The notes: generated by a model not told the origin, from the letters alone. A stretch of 12,586 bases of DNA from Isohypsibius dastychi (GCA_034696485.1 JAQIWT010001092.1:1-12586), one strand, 5' to 3'. Positions 1 to 8,105 are shown, counted from the first letter of the stretch. Program-made: numbers and translations.

Positions 1-10
1 ACCCCGGCTC

Positions 11-26
11 CCCCCCCCCCCCCCCC
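11..26. repeat. C homopolymer tract near window start
   Basis: An uninterrupted run of about 16 C, preceded by CCCCGGCT and followed by ACCCTCAACATG. Tracts of this kind also occur at 5947-5959, 11953-11967 and, as G, 12379-12392; the last two belong to the foldback element. Bases 27-250 are leader and upstream sequence of F-box copy 1 with no recognised element. Confidence 0.9.
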
Positions 27-266
27 ACCCTCAACATGCTTCTGTATTGTGGAATGCGGACATGTTGTTCCGTTTCAGTCTTCTCTTGATACCTGATTCT
101 GTTCTCCTACCACATCAGCCTCGTTTAACAACGACATAAAGACCGTTTTTTGGAAGCTTGATTTATTTCGTTTGCATCCATCTTTGCAAGACAAGAAGAC
201 GTTGAGTTGTGTTGAAAAGATCAATCACGTAGCTTGCTGGAATCTGCTCGAATGGAGAAAGTTCTG

Positions 267-1380
267 ATGGATGAGGAGCTTTTCGGACAGGCTTCCAGTG
301 GGGAATCTTCGGGGAATCTCCCCACCGACTATGTATCGTAAGTGTCTGCGTTACGATGCTGTAAACTGGAATTCGCTTGAAGAAGATTTTCAGTCCGCTG
401 CAGGCTTCTCAGATTGCGTGGTAGAGGTCCTTGAATTAACTCCCAATTTTGTTTTCCAGAAGCATCAGTGATCTCCCACGAGAAGTTATGGAAGTTATCT
501 TCGAGAAATTCGATTCTGTCAACCGCAAAAGGATTGAACGGTAATTCAGCTGAAATGTTTTTGTTATCATCCTGATAACTTTCTTCTGCAGGGTTTGCAA
601 AGGATGGATGCAAATTCTTCGGGAAGCGAAAAGGTTTCGAACTCATCTTGTTATCGAGCTTCCTTCGTACATCAAAATTGTCGGGCATGCGCATGGTCAC
701 TGGAAACCATCCTATGAGGACTGGGGTGCACGACTTGGCCACATGGCTAAACCGGATCTGGAGGTTCTGCATCTAAAATCACGTGAAGTTCCAGGGAACG
801 TGGACAGCTATCTATCAAAGTCAAACACGATAGGGAATGGAATCGGTTCAATTTTGAGGACACTGTGGTTGGCTGTTGGTCACCTTTCTACAGTCGACAT
901 CATCTTCTGTGATTGTACTATTGAATGCGAGTTACGATCTGGACATTGGCGTGGATGGTGGACTAAAAATCCCCCGAATCCCAAAACGATCCGGATTATC
1001 CGCTCGCATATTACAGCAAGCGACTGGTTCAAATTCCCAGCAACGCTGTTTGTTGAGGAACTGTGGTTGGACGAAGATCTGGACAAACGACCGCGGCAGA
1101 TAGCGGAACTGTTTCTGGCCGAGAATGGTCCTCTGACGGAAGCACAGTCGGATATATTGCGTGAGACCGAACGACATCTGGCTGAACTCATACAATTTAC
1201 GGCCGGACGTCTGTCCCATCCCAACAGGTATCTATGGTTGACGATTGAGATGGTCTTCTCTTAGTGCCAGTTTGATGTGGTTTCAGTTATTTGAAGACAT
1301 ATGTGGACGCTTATAACTGGATCGATGTTTTGGCAACGATCGCTAATGGGGGCTCTAGCCTGACTAATCGTCCTGCTTAA
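267..1380 (+). CDS. F-box protein, copy 1 (4 exons, 293 aa)
   Basis: Exons by eye: 267-337, 460-540, 592-1227, 1287-1380; introns of 122, 51 and 59 nt, all phase 2 with GT-AG ends. Residues about 29-61 form an F-box: LPREVMEVIF, then the intron-split arginine, then VCKGWMQI. By family knowledge this binds SKP1 in an SCF ubiquitin ligase. Exon 3 holds an unrecognised conserved region: LEVLHLKSREV, IRIIRSHITAS, EELWLDEDLDK, LFLAENGPLTEAQSD. The last exon holds YNWIDVLATIANGG and then diverges from copies 3 and 5 (ending SSLTNRPA). An in-frame ATG at 252 would add five residues. I chose 267 because copies 2 and 3 have MD at the aligned position and no ATG where 252 aligns. No disabling change is seen. 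The F-box assignment is strong; the substrate is unknown. Confidence 0.82.
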
Positions 1381-1440
1381 CAGACAAACACGTTTTGTTC
1401 TTATTTGTCAACGGCTAAGATATTGCAAGAAGGATATTGA

Positions 1441-1446
1441 AATAAA
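1441..1446 (+). promoter_or_regulatory. Poly(A) signal AATAAA for F-box copy 1
   Basis: A canonical AATAAA lies 60 nt after the TAA stop of F-box copy 1. Copy 5 has a similar context after its stop (CATAAAGCGG near 10032, against AATAAAGCGG here), which suggests that the 3' flanks are also related. Confidence 0.6.
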
Positions 1447-1536
1447 GCGGTTTACCGGTATATTTCGGTAGAGTTGATTTTGTACCAGTAGGCAGTGTAC
1501 GTATACACCGTCGGATGTACGACTACACAGCGTCAA

Positions 1537-1575
1537 ATGCCGCAGGAGGGGTCGCGAAAGTTTTCGCTACGGCAT
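1537..1575. repeat. Nested inverted repeat (hairpin)
   Basis: The outer arms ATGCCG (1537-1542) and CGGCAT (1570-1575) enclose inner arms GCGAAA (1554-1559) and TTTCGC (1562-1567) with a 2-nt loop. The pairing is perfect in both stems, but an 11-nt left bulge separates them. The function is unknown and it may be chance. Confidence 0.4.
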
Positions 1576-1790
1576 GTGTATGATCTTGACTGTTCGATTC
1601 ATCCGCATTCAAACAAAAGATTCAAAATCTGTACTGCAATTTGATTTTCTGGAGCAGTGCACAATCAGAATTCACAAGGTTGCGCCTAAACGATTCTTGT
1701 GGAAACTTGGATAACCATGGATAAAACTGCTGCAAAACTTTGCCTTACTACGTGATGTCAAGAAGGTCCGATGCGAAAGCTAAAGAAAAG

Positions 1791-1844
1791 AACTGGTTTC
1801 TGTTAACAGCTTCTGATAACTGGTTTTTGTTAACAGCTTCTGAT
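1791..1844. repeat. 27-bp tandem duplication, two copies
   Basis: Unit 1 (1791-1817) begins AACTGGTTTCTGTTAACAGC. Unit 2 (1818-1844) is the same except for one C-to-T difference. A partial third start (AAC) follows. Confidence 0.9.
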
Positions 1845-1851
1845 AACATTT

Positions 1852-1879
1852 CCAACTATTTCCCACCAACTATTTCCAC
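1852..1879. repeat. 14-bp tandem duplication, two copies
   Basis: CCAACTATTTCCCA (1852-1865) is followed directly by CCAACTATTTCCAC (1866-1879). Confidence 0.8.
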
Positions 1880-1958
1880 GGAAGATTTCCGGCATACAAT
1901 ACACTGTGAAAAGTAAATCAAGCCAGGTTGGTTCAACTTGCCGTTTTAAAGGATTTTC

Positions 1959-1992
1959 AGCACTGCTTTGCATTCAGCACTGTTTTGCGTAA
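1959..1992. repeat. 17-bp tandem duplication, two imperfect copies
   Basis: CAGCACTGCTTTGCATT (1959-1975) is followed directly by CAGCACTGTTTTGCGTA (1976-1992), with a few mismatches. It is the third adjacent short duplication within about 200 nt. Confidence 0.75.
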
Positions 1993-2062
1993 GAAAACTA
2001 TCTCTATATCGTAAGCGCAAACAGAATGACACAGTGGAGGTGGATAAGAGGTAAGGTTACAA

Positions 2063-3963
2063 TTATTCCGAATCAACAGCATCCTCAAAAGTTTCCATTA
2101 CGTCTGCCTTACTCTGCCAGCTGCTGGTATGGAGTGACGACGAGTCAAATATATCGACCAGCTTGTTCTTACGGCAGATGAACCGATATCCATTGCCCAT
2201 TTGACAATAGTCATCCAACCACTTGCCATTGCGATTTGACATGGCGACACAAGTTTGGACACCTCTCGCATTCGGCTCACCCGCATCCCAAGCTCGGAAA
2301 TTATTCGTAGTGTTCCCATCAACCCACGAATGCAGCATTGTGACGGGATTACGGAGTAACAGTCCAATCCAGAATAGATTATCAGGATAGTAATGGCGAG
2401 AGAGAATCGTTGTCATGAAGCCATGATTGTCTTTATCAATGGTTGCCAGATGAGAGTCAATGGTGTTGCAGTAGCGCTCAGCGTCATCCCAGCTACTGCG
2501 GCCAGCTGACACGAAGAAGCAGTTATCGGTTTTCGGATGGTAGAACCACTCTCCGTCCACATCAGCTCCACAAGTAGCTACAGAAACAAGATAAGGATGT
2601 TGTTCAGGTGTTTGCACGAATCAATCAAGAAGTTCCTTTTAATTTTCTTGTTTCAATGTTTCGTTTTGAAATTATTGATATAATAGGTTGGTCAATGGCA
2701 TGATGTGTGAATAGTCTTACAATTTGGGTCACCATGGATAGCATTCGTAACAGTCTGGCCTTCATATTGTCCTTTAGGCACCTCACAGATCCAACCCCAT
2801 CCCATTTCACAATTCTGTCGAACCCAAGCCCCAGTCTGAGCGTCCATGCCAACACAATCGCGAACATGGGGCGAAGTTGAACTATGATCGATTGGGCTGA
2901 AGAAGGTTGGCGTCCCGTATGCCGTGTCATCTGACCACTTCCATGTCCGACTGTCTTCATATAGTCCAATCCAAAAATTATATCCTTGATTGCGGGTGTT
3001 AATGACAGTCCGAAGAATGTAAATCTGTTCACTTTCGGTTGTAATCGACGCGAGATGACCTCCAAAACCTGTGCAATTATCTTCGGCCTCCTGCCAGGTC
3101 AACTTCATGGGAAGGTACGTTGAAATGCCGGTTATACCATAAAATGACTAAACAGAAAATTTCGTATCATATGGATGCATTTTGTTTTCACCTGAACAAC
3201 AAACACCTTATAGCAAGAAGTCGTAGTGTCATTGATCCCTCCCCAACCGGCAGGGCATCCAGTTGCAATATCTGTTGGGCTGACTGTAGAAATTTCTGTA
3301 GAACTGAGTGTTGACACACCTGGTGGACTAGTGTATCCTTCTCTTGAAGCTTCACAAAGAGCAAATTTGAGGACTTGGCATTCATCAACATACCAATCAC
3401 CAGGGAAGGTACTGCCATTTCTGGTGCCATGTAGAGCGACACAACCCGGGTTGACATCAGCTGGTTGGCCAATGGCCCACTTGGAAAAGGTCACGCTTTC
3501 TCCATTGATCCATTTGGACCACACTGTCTCACTGGATGTTCTCGTAGTCCGACCCAGTACTCAGAAGCTCATGCTCCCAGCAAGAAAGCTGCGAACTTTT
3601 GCTTATCAGCCGTGTCGGTCACAGCCAGGTCGCCATCGTACTTGGACTGGCAGAAACTATCCAAAACACGAAATTATCGCGATTTTGAAACCACCCTTTT
3701 TTGAAGGCAACATACGATCGAGCTTCATCGAATGTGACAAGTTCTCTGGTGCCAAACGTACTGCCGTCGTTACCCATATAGAAGCATGGGCCATCATATC
3801 CGTAACCCCATCTTTGGCAGCCATGATCCTGCACAGGGTTGATGCAGTCATTAAGGTGTACGTAAACTGGTGGTAACGCCTTAGTTATCGTCAGTGGAGA
3901 TAAGGTTTACGTAAACTGTGTACACAAAGAGCATAGAACCGATAACAGGAACAACGCGTTGAT
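2063..3963 (-). pseudogene. Three-domain C-type lectin-like gene A, lightly disabled
   Basis: Minus-strand exons: 3963-3924, 3866-3716, 3656-3192, 3102-2721, 2577-2063 (TAA at the end), about 517 residues if the breaks are ignored. Exon 1 encodes a hydrophobic signal-peptide-like run (ALFLLSVLCSL), but the codon where a start is expected is ATC (3961-3963). CTLD1, residues about 30-167: GCQRWGYG, DEARSFCQSKYDGDLAV, YWVGLR, FALCEAS. A Ser/Thr-rich linker (STLSSTEISTVSPT) follows. CTLD2, about 197-329: CPAGWGG, LTWQEAEDNC, FWIGLYED, GWGWICE. CTLD3, about 349-484: DDAERYC, LFWIGL, WVDG, GEPN, GKWLDDYC, RFICRK; the EPN favours a mannose-type sugar site but WND is WLD. Breaks: in-frame TGA at 3569-3571 and a one-base deletion near 3545, both in CTLD1. 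CTLD2 and CTLD3 are open. The signal-peptide exon and its weak donor (GTACAC) are the least certain parts. With so few lesions, assembly error remains possible. Confidence 0.75.
3843..3920 (-). repeat. Duplicated splice-acceptor / exon-2 start in CTLD gene A
   Basis: Read on the minus strand, CAGTTTACGTAAACCTTA (about 3919-3902) recurs as CAGTTTACGTACACCTTA (about 3869-3852) with one mismatch. The second copy is the acceptor and start of exon 2. The first lies inside the intron and would read into an in-frame stop soon after. The core GTTTACGTAAAC is also a palindrome. Confidence 0.75.
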
Positions 3964-4050
3964 ATCAGAGACCGCCAGTATCACTCTTCGAGCTAAGCTT
4001 AAAAAAGCAGTCGTATTCTACCAGGGTCTGCTCAAATAGAGAACATCGTG
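3964..4050. promoter_or_regulatory. Short divergent interval between CTLD gene A and F-box copy 2
   Basis: Only 87 nt separate the predicted starts of two head-to-head genes, so any promoters must overlap each other or the neighbouring transcripts. The last 30 nt (TCTGCTCAAATAGAGAACAT and on) match the 5' leaders of F-box copies 1 and 3. No TATA box or known motif is evident. Confidence 0.4.
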
Positions 4051-4811
4051 ATGGATACTGAGCATTTTGGACAAGCTGCCATGGAGCCTTCTCGGAATCT
4101 CCCAGCCGCTGATGTGACGTGAGTATTCGCATCAACCACGCTTGTCCAGTCTAATTCGTCTAACGACGAAGTTCCCACACTCGATGGAGATGACTTCTAA
4201 AAAGCAACTTGGCATTAATTTTCCTCGCATTATTATTACCATCGATTTGGTATCCTGGACAAACAGCAATCTCCCACAAGAAGTCATGGAACTCATCTTC
4301 GAGGAACTTGACTCCATCGCTCGCAAAAAGATTGAACGGTCTACAGCATACTTGTTTTGCCTCCCTTCTGAGTTCTGACAAATGTTGCTACTACAGGGTT
4401 TGTAAAGGATGGATGCAAATCATTCGGGGAGCATCGAAGTTTCGAACTCATCTAAGTGTGAGTTTCCTTCGCCCGTCTATCCGTTTAGCCGTTCGTACCA
4501 GGATATCGTCTGCTATAATGACATGACTTCGAAGCTTGGCCATTTGGTTGAATGGGATCTGGAGATTCTGCACTTCAAACCATCCAAGCGTGACGATATC
4601 GTCAACTTGAACAGTTTCCTGAAGACTGCGCGATCTGCTGTTATAGACATTTCTAAAGTCGACATTGTTATCAGTGACTGCACTGTTGCAGGGCGTGGAA
4701 GGCTATGATTGTACCGATGATCTGACCAGAATCGCTAATGGAGAGCACGTTTCCAAATATACGGTCGAGTTTCTGGCTGGTTTTGTTTTTGGTCTAGAGC
4801 ACTTTCCCTAG
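4051..4811 (+). pseudogene. F-box copy 2, pseudogene with internal deletion
   Basis: The start (MDTEHFGQAAM) matches copy 1. Best exons: 4051-4118, 4267-4338, and from 4398. The normal exon-2 acceptor (CCAG in other copies) reads CTGG here. An AG 9 nt further in (4265-4266) keeps phase 2 but removes three residues before LPQEVMELIF. The F-box continues with VCKGWMQIIRG. About 60 nt into exon 3 (near 4460) one base is missing relative to copies 1, 3 and 5, so the true frame hits TGA within 30 codons. The conserved region resumes in the shifted frame (LEILHFKPSK, KVDIVISDCTV). At about 4690 the sequence jumps from mid exon 3 to the last exon (GYDCTDDLTRIANGEHVSK, TAG at 4809-4811), losing roughly 400 nt including the EELWLE and AENGPLT blocks. 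The shifted frame ends at TGA 4706-4708. Confidence 0.82.
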
Positions 4812-4919
4812 TTGATTGAGGAATTTTTTTTATTTTGATGAGGTTGGCTTAGCTCGAAGCTTTACCAACTCTTTTGAATTTCTTCATGTCAAGAACACAA
4901 TGCAGTGAGCGCTCGGGAT

Positions 4920-4960
4920 CTGAACGCTCCGAATTCTGAACAGTTCCGAGTTCTGAACGG
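4920..4960. repeat. Degenerate 16-17-bp tandem repeat
   Basis: CTGAACGCTCCGAATT (4920-4935), CTGAACAGTTCCGAGTT (4936-4952) and a partial third unit starting CTGAACGG (4953) follow each other directly. Confidence 0.65.
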
Positions 4961-5083
4961 CAAACGCCCATTAAATTTATATTAGGGGGGATCTTCGAAT
5001 TCTCGACAGCTCCGAATTGTAACAACCTTAACAATGTTCGTTTTTGTCTGGTGGTTTTTTTTGGACCCATTAGTTGTCTTGAT

Positions 5084-5120
5084 TGATTGTCTTGTCTTGA
5101 TTGATTGATTGATTGATTGT
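5084..5120. repeat. ATTG/GATT microsatellite with TCTTG interruptions
   Basis: A tract of GATTGATTG units is interrupted by GTCTTGTCTTGATTG. The longest pure run (about 5097-5119) has five to six units. Confidence 0.85.
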
Positions 5121-5660
5121 TCAGTTACATTAGATTCCAAGTACTATGTAACTTAACAATCAACCACGTTCAATCAAGGGGGGCTGGGTGTGTGTCCGGA
5201 TTATTTGCGCAAATGGTGAGCGGCTGGATTCCGTTTTTTCCTTGTATATGTAGTATATATTTATTATTATAGTTTTAAAATATTCAGAATAAGGTCAAGT
5301 ACTATTTTGCGGAGTACTGTAGAATTGATTGGGATGGAGATGAGCGATCTACAATTGTAGCTACAATTACAGCAACAAGCGATGTGATGTGTTCGCCTTG
5401 CCTAGACAACCTAATCGTTGTGAAGTCAAGTTCCGTGATCGATGTGCTACCTACGGTACGAGTCGTATCTGCTTCTTCAGCAACTGCTGGAAGATTCGTG
5501 AGTTAAACACCAACCAGAAATATTTCATCGCAAGAAACTCCACAAAATCATCGTTTCGTCAAATCGGAAAACTATAATTATTAAAATTGAATTTATAAAA
5601 TTAAAATTAAAATTATTAAAACAAGACTAATACGTAATTAGTGGTTCAATTATGCTGTAG

Positions 5661-5935
5661 GTCTTGATGTAGTATTCGGCGCACCGGCACTCACTTTGAT
5701 CCCTAAAGCCATTGTATTCGGAGTGTTCTTGTATCTCGGCTTGATCAGTTCGATCAGTGGTGCTCAGCTCATCGGCCGAGTCAAACTATTCTTCCGGCCT
5801 TCCAAACATCATTACGATTATGTTTACGTCCTTAAAGTTTGGACTTGGAAAATGCACGCTTTTACCGGGATTCAGTTGATTTGACTGCTTGTCTTAACCG
5901 CTGTCGATCAACCCACGCTGCACTGGGTTCATTAA
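5661..5935 (+). pseudogene. SLC4-type bicarbonate/anion exchanger exon fragment
   Basis: After a good acceptor (TATGCTGTAG, ending 5660) one frame reads LTLIPKAIVFGVFLYLG, then SGAQLIGRVKLFF, then KHHYDYVYV, then VWTWKMHAFTGIQL. This order and spacing match the late transmembrane region of the SLC4 (band 3 / anion exchanger) family, where a VLFGxFLYMG helix is followed by a cytosolic KHHPD-like loop and a TWKMHLFT-like helix. A TGA at 5882-5884 falls where the family continues hydrophobic (often Cys); the frame then runs LLVLTAVDQP to TAA at 5933-5935. No other exon of the transporter is visible; the 5' side is AT-rich and a C tract lies just 3'. I infer a stranded or transposed gene fragment. 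Family identification is from memory of motifs, not from a search. Confidence 0.7.
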
Positions 5936-5946
5936 AAAAGGATTCC

Positions 5947-5959
5947 CCCCCCCCCCCCC
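5947..5959. repeat. C homopolymer tract 3' of the transporter fragment
   Basis: A run of about 13-14 C follows GGATT, shortly after the stop of the SLC4-like fragment. No inverted partner was seen nearby. It could mark an edge of inserted DNA, or simply be a simple repeat. Confidence 0.85.
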
Positions 5960-6105
5960 TTGTAGCCTCCGCCCACTTGAGCGTTGAAAATTGAGGAATT
6001 TCGGATTCTGTATGTTCTGCAGAAGCATTCTGCCTTCCGTCTTCACCTCTTCAGTTCCATCGAACTTGGTTTTTCCACTGATTTTGCAGGCAGTTTTTAT
6101 TTGCA

Positions 6106-6106
6106 G
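6106..6106 (+). promoter_or_regulatory. Possible trans-splice (SL) acceptor of F-box copy 3
   Basis: TTTTTATTTGCAG ends here, 69 nt before the ATG of F-box copy 3; a second candidate, ATTTTGCAG, ends at 6089. The sequence after it (AAAGACCTTGAACTGTGTTG) resembles the copy 1 leader after its TTTGCAAG. Trans-splicing is common in nematodes, but these could be chance AGs or cis acceptors of a 5'-UTR intron. Confidence 0.3.
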
Positions 6107-6174
6107 AAAGACCTTGAACTGTGTTGAACCAGTCTCGTATTTTACCTGTATGTGTTGGAATCGAGAACATCGCT

Positions 6175-7260
6175 ATGGATGAACATCAGTCTGTACATGC
6201 TACAACGGAATCTTTTGGAACCTTCCTCCCCGCTCCTGTTTTGTAAGTATTTGGATTTTACCATGCTTGTTGACCAAAAATTCGTCTGAGAAATGGTCTT
6301 ATATTATCCATGCATCTCAGAATAGGAAGCCACTTCTGTCTTCATGTCTTATTTTTGTAATCCAGGAACATCGACGATCTACCTCTGGAAGTTTTGGAAA
6401 TTATTTTTGTGAACATTGATGCCATCAATCGCAAGAAAATTGAACGGTAATACACCTGATGAAAATGAACTCAAGATGGTGGCAACATGGCAATTCTGTC
6501 CACTGTAGGGTTTGCAAACGGTGGATGGAAATCATTCGCGGAGCCAGGAGATTTCGTACTCATCTTGAATTCGAGCTTCCATCGCCCCTTACCCGCCATG
6601 CACATAATTTCTGGCATCCATCCAATGCAGATTGGTTTGCTAGCCTTCGACTATTCCTCAAAGCTGATCTGGAGGCTATCCATTTCAAATCGCGGGATCG
6701 ATTTAACCGAACAGTGACAATGGATGGAATTTACTATATCCTGCATTTTTTGAAAACTGCTGGTGTTGACCTATCCAAAGTCGAAATTACCTTCAGTGAT
6801 TATACGATAGATTGTGATGTACGGAGGGGAAACAGCAGACCGGCAGAGAAAAGAAAAATCAGAGTTATTCGCTCCAACATCACAGCTAGCCGCTTGTTTG
6901 GAAGTTCCACGTTATATTTTGAGGAATTGTGGTTGGAAAATCTGGACAAACTTCCTCAGCAGATTCGGAAGCTGTTCCTTGCCGAGAATGGACCACTGAC
7001 GAAGGAGCAGTCCGATGTACTGGGCAGACTGGAAAGACGTTGCACTATCAATGCGGTACCAGATATGTTGCCTGTATACCGTTTTGCCGCTTATCTTGGA
7101 AGGTAATTATGGAAGGGCTGATTTTTTCTGTTTCTCAGTTCCATTTTATTCTAGTATGAGGTATGATGCTGGCTATGATTGGATCGAGGTTCTGACCACC
7201 ATCGCTAACGGAGGGCATGTTTCCAAACATACGGCTGATTTCTTGGCGAGAAACTTTTAG
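6175..7260 (+). CDS. F-box protein, copy 3 (4 exons, 282 aa)
   Basis: Exons: 6175-6242, 6366-6446, 6509-7102, 7155-7260; introns of 123, 62 and 52 nt, all phase 2, with strong GTAAG/GTAAT donors. The F-box covers residues about 28-60: LPLEVLEIIF, the split arginine, then VCKRWMEIIRG. Exon 3 has the family region: ADLEAIHFKSRD, SKVEITFSDYTIDC, IRVIRSNITAS, LYFEELWLENLDKLPQQI, LFLAENGPLTKEQSDVL. The last exon reads GYDWIEVLTTIANGGHVSK and ends ADFLARNF with TAG. The sequence GAGAACATCG just before the ATG is shared with copy 2. No disabling change is seen. Expected role: SKP1-binding substrate receptor of an SCF ubiquitin ligase in cytosol or nucleus; the target is unknown. Confidence 0.83.
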
Positions 7261-7744
7261 TCTGCTTTTCCCTAGTGGACGAAGACAAATTTTCCCTATT
7301 GGTCTCATTTTTCTCAAGTTGAGATGGCTGGGAAATTTTGCTGATTATCTGTATTTCCTGAGGTTTAAATTATTGACATCTTTAGAACCATCGGTTTTTG
7401 CTGATAGTTTTCATTTGGAGCGATCGGGACCCACCAGCTTTCTGTGTGATGTGAATGTGTTTGGTTCAATGAATCTACTTTTTAAAGCATCCCGTCATTG
7501 CAACAAAACTGAATCGTGATGTCATTTAGGTTAGCTGACCATATTCTATTCGATTTGTTGATAATTTCCGATATGGCACTGGGGTGCCTGTTTAGGACTT
7601 GGATGTGCGCAATAACTGTCTACTGATAGACGTTCTCTCATTTCTCCAGTATATCCGTTCAAGTGGCGCTCATGCCCCTGGTGAGGAACCTAGACTTATT
7701 TTAATCCCCAAGCAAAGGATTACCATTTCTTCTGCAGTCTTCTA
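7261..7744. other. Interval between F-box copies 3 and 4
   Basis: This is 3' flanking sequence of copy 3. I find no AATAAA, no exon and no clear remnant of the missing 5' part of copy 4. The few open frames here are AT-rich and unlike either local family. Confidence 0.5.
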
Positions 7745-8105
7745 ATTGGTATGCTTCGAATAACTGGGAAGGCATCTTGAATCTTGATGAATATGATTTC
7801 ACCACTTGCTGTGCAGTACTAGCTGCCTTCAGGATTGCGGTGGACACCAGGAAGATCTGGATGATTCGCTCGAGTTTCACAACCGTCGACTGGTTTAATA
7901 ATTCCATCCTGTATTTTGAGGAATTGTGGTTGGGATCTTCGGATCAATTACCTGAACTGATAGGGGAATCCTTTCTTTGTGAAAACTGGCCTCTGACAAA
8001 GATTTCTTGTGGCTTTTCCGCCAGAAACTGGATACCCCACAAGAACTGACGGCCACAGTTCAAACAAGTGCAGTTGGTCATCTATCAGCCCTTTCGGCAT
8101 CAACC
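7745..8105 (+). pseudogene. F-box-family remnant, copy 4 (middle of exon 3 only)
   Basis: The frame through 7777 reads LDEYDFTTCC, aligning with SEFDIVFSGC of copy 5. It continues RKIWMIRSSFTTVDWF (copy 3: RKIRVIRSNITASRLF), LYFEELWLGSSDQLPELI and SFLCENWPLTK. One base is then out of step near 8005; shifting frame gives LFRQKLDTPQELTATV, which faintly follows the copy 5 region after AENGPLT. The in-frame stop after the shift point is at 8047-8049. No F-box exon, no start and no TIANGG exon were found on either side, so the copy is truncated at both ends. AATAAA at 8464-8469 may be a leftover signal. Confidence 0.72.

Larger units (their letters stand above)
1447..2040. other. Non-coding stretch between convergent genes
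   Basis: This separates the 3' ends of F-box copy 1 (+) and CTLD gene A (-). I see no coding exon. It holds a nested hairpin (1537-1575) and a run of short tandem duplications (1791-1992), listed separately. I found no AATAAA on the minus strand for CTLD gene A. Confidence 0.6.
4812..5660. other. Non-coding interval with short repeats
   Basis: I see no recognisable exon here. It holds a tandem of 16-17-nt units (4920-4960), a tetranucleotide tract (5084-5120), a 12-bp palindrome CTACAATTGTAG (5349-5360) and a very AT-rich run (about 5570-5625) just before the transporter fragment. A 62-codon frame at 5389-5577 on the plus strand resembles nothing I know and is also open on the other strand, so I do not call it a gene. 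Confidence 0.6.

Noticed and set aside
252-266. Upstream in-frame ATG for F-box copy 1
   Set aside because: The aligned positions in copies 2 and 3 are not ATG, while the MD start 15 nt later is shared.
329-772. A 147-codon minus-strand open frame
   Set aside because: It is the complement of exons 2-3 and the intervening introns of F-box copy 1, which are supported by paralogy and splice phase.
3619-3851. GTGCAG near 3836 as the acceptor of the first CTLD exon of gene A
   Set aside because: The domain frame stays open further upstream (DCINPVQDHGC), and an acceptor at 3867 fits both phase and the signal-peptide exon better.
3226-3876. A 216-codon open frame on the plus strand
   Set aside because: It lies antisense to exons 2-3 of CTLD gene A, whose minus-strand reading gives clear CTLD motifs and splice sites. 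The plus-strand protein has no recognisable features.
5389-5577. A 62-codon cysteine-containing frame
   Set aside because: It has no signal peptide, domain or paralogue, and the opposite strand is equally open. It could not be joined to the SLC4 fragment with recognisable sequence.
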